The notes below the pieces were generated by a model, which was given only the letters and a program-made list of their open reading frames with translations, did not search any database and was not told the DNA's origin. Below are positions 53,137 through 64,000 of a DNA stretch of 64,000 nt, in pieces. Position 1 is the stretch's first letter. Every line of letters starts with the position of its first letter. Both the position numbers and the translations under genes were made by a program. Source of the stretch: Glebionis coronaria (Eukaryota > Streptophyta > Magnoliopsida > Asterales > Asteraceae); contig CM046874.1 in assembly GCA_025667525.1 (NCBI GenBank), positions 282,954,880-283,018,879 of the forward strand, read 5' to 3'.

Positions 53137-56085
53137 TGTAAAACCCTCATATAAATGCCATGAATAGCACACTACGTAAACATACTAACCAATTAAAACT
53201 TTCCATTTATGTCATGTACACGTGTCACGAACATTTAATTCAGAAACTACGTACATGTTAGTGCACGATAATTATTAAGTACGTGATAATACACTATAAT
53301 TATTAAGTATAATAATTGTAATCACGAACATATGATCAAGAACATGTAAAACACGATAATTATTACGTATAAGTATTATAACACGAATATTTAAAACACA
53401 AACTACACGAACGTTCGAAACAAGAATACACGCGTATAATAATTAAACATGCCCGGGAGACCCTTGTGGGCCCTTGGTATCCGCGGCAACCAAAAGAAGG
53501 GAGCTCAACCCAACTTTGATTTTAAGTAAAAGGTAAAAAGAAAACACAGAGTTTTCATAACATAAATTTTTACAGAAAAATTAAAACCCTAGCTTCCTTA
53601 GTGACTCCATAGCCGCGACATTAAACAAAGAATAAGAGGCATTCGTTTTTTATTTTGATCTTGGTTATTGGTTCGTGTTCGTGTTCTCTTTTAATCACGT
53701 ATTGGGGTAAAACATTAAACCTTGATATTTAATTCTTTTATTTAATTATGTTTTATGTTAGATCTTTAAAAACAATTAAAAAACTTGTTATGATTCAGAT
53801 TAAAACATGAAAAGGGTGTGTTTTGGTTTGTGGTTTGTTTCGGCAGCCAACCAAGAGCCTCAAGCTCTCGGTGTCCCTTGTTTAGCCACAGCCGAGACCC
53901 CTAAGGGGCTCGGTGCGGGTCTCTTCGTAGCAGCAGGCATCACCGGCTTAATCCGGGGGATGTTTTGGTTCGAGCAGGGGGAAACAGCGAGCGAGCAGGG
54001 GGAACCACCGGCCCACTGCTGGTGGGAACTCTGTTCGGTCAGTGGGTACACGCAGCCAAGCCGGGGGGAACCATCGGCTACAACCGGTAGGGTTTTTGTT
54101 CGAGCAGTGGCACCGGCAGCGCCGACGTGAGCCACATCAGCACCACCAGCCGCCGACTGGGGGTGTTTGGCTTGGCTTACTTTTGTAACGGGTCGGGATC
54201 GGGATTTATTTACAAGTTATATGTTTTCTTACAAGAATAATTAAATTAATTAAACATGATTAATAATTAATTTAATTTAAATATGGACTTAGTTTGTATT
54301 ATTTTTATAAATAATACGTGATTTAGTCTAAGTATTTTGTCATTTATTTAGACTATAGTTATTAATTAATTATCAAAAACATGGACATATAATTAATTAA
54401 TAAAACATGACTTAGGTTATAATTATTAAATATAATAATTCATGATTAACCTAAGTATTTTATTTAGACTAATTTAATTAAATCATGCTTTACTTAATCA
54501 AATTTGTATAACCTATAGTTTATTAATTAACCATGATATATTATTAATTAATAAAACATGAACTATTATTATCAATTAATAATCAGTTATAACCTAAAGT
54601 ATTTAATTAATAAACTTTACTATTAATTACATGACTTATGACTTTTAACCAGTAAGCACTAGCTTATATTATTAGCTTATTAATCCATCTTATTTCTAAA
54701 TATGGAAACTTTCTATTTCAGGAAACTTACTATTTTTGGAAACTTTCTATTTTTAGAAACTGATCTATTTTTAGAAACTTCCTATTTTTGAAAACTTTCT
54801 ATTTTTGGAAACTTTCTATTTTTGGAAACCTGCTATTTTTTAGAAAGTTACTTATTATTACACAACAAGTATAATAATACAAGAATACAAGATAATACCT
54901 AATCAGAATACATGAAATACATGAATAATACAATATATCATTTAAAACAGTAAAATAAGACAAGAACATATAAAACAAGCTAAGAACATGCTATAACCAG
55001 TAACGTACTCAGTAATAAGACAACTTATACATGTCCCTTATTTATGTAGCATTAGTGAGGTCGGAGTAGGACTATTCATCCTTTCATCTTTCCTCGTTCA
55101 CTGGACACAAGGTACGTATTTTCCGTCGTTCAGTATGGACAATCTTTCCTTATTAAGATTCCCAGTTCGCAGCCAACTGTTTTCCCAAGTATATGTTTTA
55201 TATATTTTGATTACTTATGTTTAGTTTTCAAATGCCTAAGCCTTATACATGCATGACCAGTGTCACCTAGTTATGAAGGTACCATAACCATAACATTGGA
55301 GGCACCCGTGTTATGACTTCCCCACGGCGGAGTGATTGCTCGTAGCGTCCCTTTACAGTTTTGGTCTTATATTTATATTATCATGTGGGGCGCATGGGTG
55401 CATCCTAGTTACATGTTTTACAGGATTTACATGGTGAATGTGGTGTGTGCCTTGCACCCTTCACAAGGAGTTGATCCCTCCTACCCAAACTAATTAATTA
55501 GAGGCAACCCCTCTAATTTCATGATGAGGTCTCCCCTCCAAGTATTCATACACGGTGGAACCTCATAACCTATATGGGTTATTGGCTTATTAATACAGTA
55601 TTCATATAAAAACATAAGTCTTATCAAACTATAAAACCAGTTTTATAAACTTTTTTTTCCAAGTTAACTAGGACATATACATTTCTGCTGCTATTAGTCT
55701 TTTATGCTTTTGTCATTTCATGCTATACTTGTATACCCGTTCACTGAGCGTTATGCTCAGCCGTTTTCCTTTCATGTTCCCAAACTGCAGGTACTCAAGG
55801 ACGCTCATAGACTTTGAGAGTATGCGCATACGGATGGAAGCTATCTAGCCTTCATTACTTTATGCATTTCCATACATTACGTTACATTATTTCTTTGGAC
55901 ATTATTTAGTCCTTTTCCATTTTAGTACTTATATTCATGTGTGTGAGCTTATACTTGGATTACCGATGTTTGTTTCTGGTATTTCCATTCGTGGTCATTT
56001 AATGTTTTTGGACATTTACCTTGCATGATTTGATGACACGCCATAATTACCTGTGATATTCCATTTACCAAAATGGGGTGTTACA
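53137..56085 (+). repeat. 3' LTR of element F
   Basis: 2949 bp, diverged copy of 41437-44305 with about 80 extra bp near 53520-53610 (…AAAACCCTAG…). The hairpin cluster and 17-bp repeats are kept. It ends GGGTGTTACA, followed by the target duplication GCTCC. Confidence 0.93.
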
Positions 56086-56090
56086 GCTCC

Positions 56091-58690
56091 TGTGCTCTTT
56101 GTTAAGAAAAAATATGGTGTAATGAGAATGTGTATTGACTACAGGGAATTGAATAAGCTGACAATCAAGAATCGTTACCCTCTCCCTCGTATAGACGACT
56201 TATTTGACCAATTGCAAGGTGCTTGCTGGTTCTCCAAGATAGATATGCGTTCAGGTTATCATCAGTTAAGAGTGCATGAAAGTGACATCTTCAAAACCGC
56301 TTTTACAACCAGTTATGGGCACTTTGAATTTACTGTTATGCCATTCGGTCTTACCAGTGCTCTTGTCATTTTTATGGATCTAATGAAACGTGCTTGCAAA
56401 CCCTACCTTGATAAGTTTGTCATAGTCTTTATTGACGACATCCTCATTTACTCAAAATCCGAAAAAGATCATGAACAACATCTGAGAACAATTTTAAGTC
56501 TTCTAGAGAAAGAAAAGTTGTATGCCAAATTCTCTAAGTGTGAATTTTGGTTGAAAGAGGTCCAGTTTTTAGGACACGCGGTAAATCAGGATGGTATACA
56601 CGTGGATCCTAGTAAATTTGAAGTAGTTAAGAATTAGAATTCTCCTAAATCGCCCACTGAGGTCCGTTCATTTCTCAAGTTAGCCGGATACTATCGCAAG
56701 TTTATCAAAAATTTCTCCAAGATTGCTAAGCCTTTAACCCTGCTTACACAAAATAACAAGGAGTACTTTTAGGGTGAAGATCAAGAGCAAGCATTTTGCT
56801 TATTAACGGAGAAATTGGGTAATGCCCCAGTGTTAGCACTTCCAGACGGACCGAATGATTTTATAGTCTATTGTGATGCATCCCATCAAGGTTTCGGGGG
56901 TGTCTTAATGCAGCGAGGAAAAGTGATTGCTTATGCCTCCAGGCAACTTAATATCCACGAACAAAACTACACTACTCAGGAATTGGTGTTAGGTGCAGTA
57001 GTATTTGCCTTAAATATATGGAGAAATTATCTTTATGGGACGAACAATGTGATATACACTGATCATAAGAGTCTCCAGTATATCTTTTACCAAAAGGACT
57101 TGAATATGCGTCAAAGGCGGTGGTTAGAACTCCTTAGTGACTACGAATGTGAAATTAAGTATCATACGGGAAAGGCTAATGTTGTGGCGGATGCCCTTCG
57201 AAAAGAAAGACTTAAACCTAGGAGAGTGCATGCTATGAGTATAACCATTCAATCTAGTCTCAAGTCTAAGATTTTAGAAGCACAGAAGGAAGCTACAAAG
57301 GACCTTAAGGCTCCAGCTGAATTGCCGCGAGAATTAGATGCTTAATTTGAAAGGAAAGAGGATGGAACAATTTACTTTGTCGGACGGATATGGATTCCAT
57401 TAGTTGGAGGAATAAGAAAGGTAATAATAGAGAAGCTCATGCTTCAAGATATTCAATACACCCTGGTGTAGATAAGATGTACTACGATTTAAGGGATGTT
57501 TATTGGTGACCTGGTATGAAGAAAGACATAGTAGAGTACGTCAACAAGTGTCTGACTTGTTCAAAGGTTAAAGCAGTACATCAGAAACCTTCGGGTCTTT
57601 TACAACAACCAGAAGTCCCTGAATGGAAATGGGTAAGGATTATAATGGACTTAGTCACAAAGTTGCCCAGAAGTAGTGGTGGTTATGATGTAGTTTGGGT
57701 TATTGTTGATAGATTAACCAAATCTGCTCACTTTCTCCCTATTCGTGAGGATTATAAAACTGAAAAATTGGCTCGATTTACATCAATGAGATTGTTGCAA
57801 AACATGGAGTACCGGTGTCGATTATTTCTGATAGGGATGGTTGTTTTGCGTCTCATTTCTGGCAGGTACTTCAAAAGGCGTTGGGTACGTAAGTATTAAT
57901 GAGTACAGTATATCACCCAGAGACAGATGGATAGAGTGAACGCACTATTCAAACTTTGGAAGACATGTTGTGGGCATGTGTTATGGATTTTGGAGGTAGT
58001 TGGGACACTCATATACCTTTGGTCGAATTCTCCTATAATAACAATTATCATAAAAGTGTCAAGTGTTTGCCATTCGAGGCTTTATACGGGCGTAAATGCA
58101 GATCACCAATGATATGGAAGGAAGTGGGTGAAAGTCAACTGATAGGGCCTGAATTAGTCCAAGAAACTACATAAAATATTGTACAGATTATGGAAAGACT
58201 GAAAACTGCTAGAAGTCTTCAAAAGAGTTACGCAAACAAAAGACGAAGACCTCTTGAGTTTCAAGTTGGAGACCGTGTGCTGCTACGAGTATATCCATGG
58301 AAGGGTATTGTGAGGTTCAGAAAGAGAGGAAAGCTTGCACCACATTTTGTAGGACTATTCGAGATCGTTGAGCGTGTTGCTTCGGTAGCTTATCGACTGA
58401 AGTTACCTCATGACCTAAGTTGTGTTCACAATGTATTCCACGTTTCTAACCTTAAGAAATGCTTATCCGAATCATATGTTCAAATACTGTTAGAAGAAAT
58501 AAGGGTGGACGAGAAAATGTACTTCATTGAAGAACCAATAGAGATTGTGGATCGCCAAGTCAAGAAGCTGAAACGTAGTTGGATTTCTATTGTTAAGGTT
58601 TGTTGGGATTCACGTCAGGATGCTGAGTTTACCAGGGAGAGCGAAGACCAGTTCAAGGCTAAGTATCCCCATTTGTTCTCGTCTTCTTCT
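56091..58690 (+). pseudogene. pol of old chromovirus G, main part
   Basis: Continues the RT broken at 41436: [30 protein letters not shown]. RNase H ([15 protein letters not shown]) and integrase ([16 protein letters not shown]) follow, then L-Y-G-R-K-C-R-S-P and a tail I-E-I-V-D-R-Q-V-K-K-L-K-R. Stops: TAG 56635, TAG 56770, TAA 57343, TGA 57507, TAG near 57933, TAA near 58171; frameshifts near 57440 and 57780. Many are Trp codons turned into stops. Tekay/Del-like by its tail, which resembles that of B. Confidence 0.9.
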
Positions 58691-58737
58691 GTCTCTAGTT
58701 CAACTCTGAGGGACCAGAGTTCCTTTAGGGGGTCGAT

Positions 58738-59520
58738 TGTGAGATCTCGTATTTTTCAGGTAATTATTTTACTTTTATATATTATCTTAATCATTGATAA
58801 TATTTTATTCGGAATTATAAATTTTTTATTTTTTTATGCTTCCATATTTATTTAAATAAAAAAATTGATTTAAAAGCACCCGCGTGTGTTTTTACAAAGT
58901 TTACTTAAATCAACAGAACGAGGACCGAGGGATAAATATCTCGACTTTAAGAATGAAAATAAGGTTAATCTTTACTTGGTATTAAGTCTAGACCACTAAC
59001 GGGCACATTGTTAAATTCTAGTATTTCACGTTTTATTGTCGATTGTTTCAATGTCCGATGTTTTCGATGTTTTCTTTTTAATGACGTGTTAAGTCGTGTC
59101 GGGAGACTATATTATCCTATTTATGAAGCATTATAACTTTTGAGAAGTATTTTTATGAAACCCGAGCCCTGTGGATATTTTCAAAACTGACTAATAGTCA
59201 TTTCCCGCTGTTTAACTAACCATTTGCTTTTCAGTCCAAAGGATTGCAAATTTGGCAAAACAAGTCCTTACCTACCACTATATATAGAATCCACTATAAA
59301 AAAACACATAGTAACTATTTAATAAAAAATCAAACACCCCCTTTCCTATTTCTTTTTCTACCGTGAGCTAACAACACCCTAAAACACCATGGATTTTTGA
59401 TTTTTAGTTTGTTTTAGCTAAATCTAATCCAAGACCCATTTTAGAAATCAAAAGGTGAATGTTTTGATATAAATTTTACACACATGCAACAAGTTTCAAA
59501 TTTTCTTATGAATTAGGGTT
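58738..59520 (+). repeat. Partial 3' LTR of element G
   Basis: Begins TGTGAGATCTCG just after a purine tract TTTAGGGGG (about 58724). A TATA-like CTATATATAG lies near 59277. The right boundary is unclear; sequence of element I takes over around 59520-59570. No second copy is in the window to confirm length. Confidence 0.5.
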
Positions 59521-59529
59521 GGTGAAATG

Positions 59530-59939
59530 TTTTAAAGATAATGCGTGTGATGATCTTCATATGATCATGTTGTTTTGATGATGAAAAGTTTGAAGTTTTG
59601 ATTTTTGGTTTTGTTATAAGTAACATGCAAGTGATAGGATTGAAAATGGGTAAATATAGTAAAGAGAAAACAAAAAGGTTGTGAATTCCTAGTGAGAGAA
59701 AGACATATGTTTCTCTCTCTACTATCTATGAAATGGAAGACACACACACTCAAATGAGGTGCTAGGGGCCTTTTATACTACAAGTATAAAGTATAGAAGG
59801 CCTTCCTCATTTGAGTGTTCGAGACTAATTCCCGTTACATACATAACATTATACTAGAACTCTCAACACCATTATGTAGCATTTTCCACGAGCTTCGCAA
59901 CGGTATATTATATGACCATCACTTTAAATACGGCTAACA
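59530..59939 (-). repeat. Copia-like LTR of element I (left boundary approximate)
   Basis: The plus-strand end CGGCTAACA is followed by ATCTCCCCTTAAGG, i.e. a minus-strand polypurine tract, as at C and H. The promoter core CCTTTTATACTACAAG is identical to H over 16 nt. No partner LTR was found; the left edge is a guess. Confidence 0.6.
59746..59818 (-). promoter_or_regulatory. Long inverted repeat enclosing the TATA box of LTR I
   Basis: ACACTCAAATGAGG (59746-59759) pairs perfectly with CCTCATTTGAGTGT (59805-59818). Inside are GGCC and TATAC arms around CTACAAG. The minus strand has TATAAAAGG in the interior. Confidence 0.7.
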
Positions 59940-62364
59940 ATCTCCCCTTAAGGGGTGGTCATGTAATATGTGACTTCACTTCTTTGGTGTTGTTGACTTT
60001 GAAGCTCGTTATCTTGAGAGTTCTTTCATAGTTCCTTTCAAGACTTGTGATCTTGGACCTTTGATCTTTGCCTTGACTTGATCTTAAAACTTTGACATCT
60101 TGTGTTCTTGTGTCTTTCCCCATATACTCAAACTTTGATTTGATATGAAAGCTTGTTAACAATCTCCCTTGATCATCAGAGTAGCGGAAGTGTTTGTCTT
60201 TAGATGTTCTTGAGCTTTCTTCTTTTACATGAGCATGTGGTCTTGAAATACGACTCTTGAGGTTACGCCACCGTTTGCATTCCTCCGGTTTCCCGTTATA
60301 CAGTACAAATATTGTACCTGTGATTAGGTAAGTTCAAAGAACTTCCTTGATAGGGTTTCCGGCTGTGGTAGCCATTCTTAATACTTGAATATATCGAAAG
60401 ATACTTCAAAGTAAGGAGTGAATCATGCAGTTCCATTCTGCTGATTAAGTCGTCAATTCAATTTCCTGGAACAAGTTTGAATCAATTAAGAATCAAACCA
60501 TTGTTGCTTTCCAGTTGACACAAGTTAGATTCATATGAAATCTCACAAGTCACCTACCGCAGTGCTGTTTGATGATGACACTGGAAGGATTTCTATTCGT
60601 CACTGTAAATACTGAGGAGTATTACTCTGAATGTTCTGGCAAGATCATAAAGATATTACGTCGAGACTTGGAACAAGTTTGAATCACAAAAGAATCAAAC
60701 CACTGTTGCTTTCCAGTTAGCATATGTTCAATTCAAGTGAATCATACATATGACCTACCGCAGTGCTGTTTGATGTTAACACTGGAAGGATTTCTATTCA
60801 TCACTGTGAATACTAATGAATATCACTCTGAATGTTCTGGAAATATCACAAGGATAGAGCGTAGGACTCTGTAAATTATCGCTTGTGTTCTAGTGATGAA
60901 CAAAAATTGATATATGGAACAAGTGTCCTAATGAGATTTTATAATGAATCTCGTTGGCTCTAGACTCTATAAGTGCACGTTTATTTACTGAGCGGAGGCT
61001 GGAGCAGACTGCCAACTATTCAATATCTACTATCTCAGAGTGAGAAAGTTGATAGAAATGATTTGAACTCCGTGACAATAAAACAAACTTCTTTTGAGAG
61101 AAGCTTGAGTAGGCGGGGAAGGGTTGTGCATTGCATCACTGGGTCCATGATGCTTTGACTTCAGTATCAGAAATCATCAAAGTGATTCTGATAATAGATG
61201 TGTTGACCCGGTTTCTACCTAAGTTGTATGGAGGGCTTCTTTCTTTACACCCTTTATCCTTACATTTCTTTTTCATTCTTCAACCCCTTCAATGCTTACC
61301 AAGACGTCATAACTATCACCTTGTTGTGATTGTTCCAGTGCTAGCTTAAGTCATTAGTCGGCATTTTTCCCATACACTCAACTACTCCATCTTTCCTAAG
61401 GACATCTAAATTCTAATGGATTGTCCCTGGGAAGATCCCTCCGGTTCTAGTTGGATCATAGGACGAATACCTAACCACCTTTTGACACCAATATCGTCGT
61501 GAATTAATGTGTTGAAGGGTATATATATCGTAACCAGAAAAACCTGTTGAAAAAGCAATCAAGGTGTTGATGAAATCAATGTTTACACTTTGAAGGTTTT
61601 TTGTATCACCAAAACGCTCCCCCTACATATGTGCATCATAAAAGGAAAGGTTTTTGCACATATTAGGAAGAGAAAGCACTTATATCAAAGATCTTATCCA
61701 AGATAACACATTTTAATCACTATTCTCTCCCTCAAAATTTGCATGACATTGAAATTTTTGTGAAACTAGTGATGAAACTTGGGGAGAATAATGTTGCATG
61801 AAAGTTTGTACTCCCCCTCGAAATGAAAATTCTAATTAAAATTAGAGGAGTATATGAGCACACAGTTTTGAAATACTTTCAAAAATTATGCTCAAAAACC
61901 CGAGAAAACTTACTTTCCCGTTGTTAAGGAATAATGTACATAAATGAACATTTTACTTGTGTTCATGAGCTTAAAACTTTGAATGTTTTGATATAAGCCC
62001 ATGACCGAGAAAATTAATTTCTCATTGTTGAGGATAAGTCAAAGACTTTCCTTTCTTTGGGGATCGGGTTATAGTCTGACATGTGACTATAAGCCATTAT
62101 GAGAACATATTAGCCATTGTTGTTCTAGTGAGAGAAAGTTAGAGAGAGGTGAGAGGAAAAGTGTGTGTTTTATTTCAAGTGAAATGAAAACAAAGAAAAT
62201 ACACTAAACTTACACACCCCCATGGAGAGTCATGGGGGGTATTTATAGGCCTACCAAGACTAGACTATCTATACTTTACATATTAAGTCCCTGCGTATAG
62301 CAAAGAATGTATATCTAGTCCAACTCACGTGAAAGGCGCCAGCTTACCAAAAAGTAAGTCTAAC
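59940..62364 (-). other. Non-coding copia 3' region with several polypurine-like sites
   Basis: No ORF with recognisable content. Purine tracts on the minus strand lie at about 59941-59955 (in CCCCTTAAGGGG), 60161-60168 (TAACAATCTCCC), 61618-61625 (CTCCCCCT) and 61811-61820 (CTCCCCCTCG). Multiple polypurine signatures near the 3' end are described for Sireviruses. A duplicated unit of about 200 bp (GGAACAAGTTTGAATCA at about 60468 and 60669) spans 60465-60850. The right part (about 62030-62364) is LTR-like J. Confidence 0.55.
62217..62247 (-). promoter_or_regulatory. TATA box with abutting hairpin, LTR-like sequence J
   Basis: TATAAATA on the minus strand (62247-62240) is followed one base later by CCCCCATG (62217-62224)/CATGGGGG (62231-62238), an 8-bp perfect stem. 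J ends GTCTAACA at 62365, followed by ATCTACCTCC (minus-strand purine tract). CTAGTGAGAGAAAG near 62127 matches similar motifs near 2156 and 59690. Confidence 0.6.
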
Positions 62365-62365
62365 A

Positions 62366-64000
62366 ATCTACCTCCAAGATGGTGACTTACGTGAGTTGGT
62401 TACAATGATTCCTACTAGCAAAAATAAAGAAAAATGATAAACATGAATTCCAGCATTCCTTGAGACAGTCTTCAACGACCTTCATCTTCTTGAATACTCC
62501 AGCTCTATTTCTTCAGCTTTGTAGAATCTAGTTGAGTTTTACTCCCTCCCAACTAGAAGGCCTTTCATTAAACAAGTAGTAAAGACTGCTCCCTCCCAAA
62601 CAGATCCTTCAGAGGAAATCTGTGGGAGGTGATAACGTCATCAACATTTTCTCACAAATTGAAGGAATCCCAGTCTTGATTCTATGAGAGATTACCAGAA
62701 GTACACACTCTATCCCGAACATGAAGTCAAATTGTAGCACCAGAGTCAATTAAGTCCCGGAAATGCACATTTCTCCTGACAGGACAGTGATGATATAAAG
62801 TTGCCACATCAAAGTCAATTAAGTCCCGAATGTAGACAACTTATCCCTCTATGTGGAAACGGTAACACTAAAGTCAAGTGACCCCGCATGTACACATTTC
62901 TCCCTCCAGGATGATACCTATTAAGGGAATCATCCTTCATGTGTGTACGTGGTATGCCAACTGGAACCGCTTACTTAGTAACCAATACTATGTGAGAAGA
63001 TGTCAACAATATCTCTCTAAACAAAAATTCTCTCTTGATCACCCTGAACTGAATCCCCTTATTAATTCTGTTGGCTATTGATAGTGACCACTAGTGAAGA
63101 TAACCCGATAATCCTAAATGAAACTGAAGTAGAATTCCCCAAACTTGAACTTAAGCTTGCACTATAGTAGAATGAAGAACGGTGTAGAAATATCATTGCT
63201 GAGAAATTTTTTAGTACCCAATACATTACTGACGAAGTATATAAGCACATCACCTCTTGAAGATATCCACGTCGACTATGCGCGTGACACTGAGTACAAC
63301 AATGTAGCTCCTTTAAGTGATAGTTATCCATGCCATCGACCATCCTCTCTTTGACACTGGAAACTAGATACTTCAAGTCTTATACATAACCGTATATGCT
63401 CGAACAAGTTATCTTATAATGTTGTAAGTACTCCTTTAAAGATAAAATAAGAACGCCTCTGAGAAATCTCACTTCAACCTCAAATAAGTAGCATCGAATC
63501 ATTTTCGTAATCTCATAAACCGTAATAGCCGTTAGGAATTTAGGTGAATTTTTTATAAGGATCGTTTTAGTGTAATGTATCGTGTTTGTTGTGTTTGTTG
63601 TTTGTGAAGAAGTGTTATGATCGAAAACGGATACCCGCCTTAGATGTCACTGTTTAAACGGCCCGCCAAAGTAATAAAATCATGTCACATAAGCATTTAA
63701 CCCGACAAATATTTTACCACTCGGTTCTTTCGAAATACCCTCCTCAATCTAATAATAACTCCCATAATCCACATAATGCATCTTAATTAATTTTTCACCA
63801 TTCAGATATATAATCAGTCATTCCAAATTTGATTGCAAAAAATTAATCGGCCCACTAAGTACCTTCGTTTAATGTAGTGATTGGGCCGTCAAACATATAA
63901 GCAAATCCAAATACAAATATCCCACAAAACACAAGCCAGTAATCAAACACTTAATTTCGAAATAGTCATGTTTAGAAGACACTCATTCAAACATAAAGTA
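62366..64000. other. Unassigned sequence, no gene seen
   Basis: No convincing coding frame on either strand. Three imperfect units of about 60 bp at 62740-62915 share CA(C)…AAGTCAA…CCC…ATGTACACA. Short runs CTCCCTCCC occur near 62542 and 62592. The last 500 bp are AT-rich and resemble LTR sequence in composition, but I could not match them to anything in the window. Confidence 0.4.

Larger units (their letters stand above)
41437..56085 (+). mobile_element. Degenerate Ty3/gypsy chromovirus F, interrupted by H
   Basis: LTRs 41437-44305 and 53137-56085 start TGTAAAACCC and end in TTACA. The target duplication GCTCC is at 41432-41436 and 56086-56090, inside the RT of G. The internal part has a tRNA-iMet primer site, a gag with intron-like gaps, protease, RT, RNase H, integrase with a chromodomain-like tail, and a polypurine tract. 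LTRs differ in many substitutions and an indel of about 80 bp, and pol has many stops, so F is old and dead. Confidence 0.94.

Noticed and set aside
59370..59560. Possible host gene start near an ATG at about 59390
   Set aside because: The ATG is followed at once by a stop and the region fits the transcribed part of LTR G.

Overview
The whole 64 kb reads as nested LTR retrotransposons of a flowering plant. I found no host gene, tRNA, rRNA or bacterial feature. The protein styles point to the daisy family (Asteraceae), as an inference from memory: an Athila-type gag with the landmark W-F-D-R-L-P-K-N-S-I, an acidic ORF with the landmark D-S-L-T-M-G-D-E-H-L, and a Sirevirus third ORF ending in a W-x-L-Y-x-x-C-G-V domain. 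Names A to K below are local labels.

Layout. (1) 1-2296: minus-strand Athila-like fragment K (gag, tRNA-Asp primer site, part of an LTR). (2) 2297-13962: plus-strand Athila-like element A, with 3.1-kb LTRs, no pol, and an acidic ORF. (3) 13963-15005 and 38683-40549: the 3' end and LTR of a related element D, split by the next insertion. (4) 15006-38677: B, a plus-strand Ty3/gypsy chromovirus with two 2799-bp LTRs and a perfect TTTTG target duplication. (5) 20536-32541: C, a minus-strand Ty1/copia Sirevirus inserted in the protease active site of B, with almost identical LTRs and a GCTCC duplication; gag, pol and a 1026-aa third ORF are all open. (6) 40550-40972: minus-strand LTR start E. (7) 41030-41436 and 56091-59520: an old chromovirus G. 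It is split by F (41437-56085, a degenerate chromovirus, duplication GCTCC). F is in turn split by H (46599-50167, a small minus-strand copia derivative, duplication TGGAG). (8) About 59530-64000: minus-strand copia LTR and 3' non-coding remnants (I, J) and unassigned sequence.

Order of events. G was hit by F, and F by H. D was hit by B, and B by C. C is very recent (one LTR difference seen by eye in 498 bp) and B is recent (roughly ten in 2.8 kb). F and G are old: their stop codons look like C-to-T or G-to-A decay.

Most unusual signals. In C, a hexamer (TCAGCG on +) recurs 32 times in LTRs, spacer and all three ORFs, mostly spaced 21 bp (or 15), including in non-coding DNA. In F, the gag frame is restored by removing three 74-86 nt GT...AG segments, and its LTR carries a cluster of GC-rich hairpins. 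A candidate intron joins a 3-codon leader exon to gag in B. The Athila-like LTRs A, D and E all begin with a hairpin whose arms co-vary between elements. Several copia LTRs hold their TATA box in the loop of an inverted repeat.
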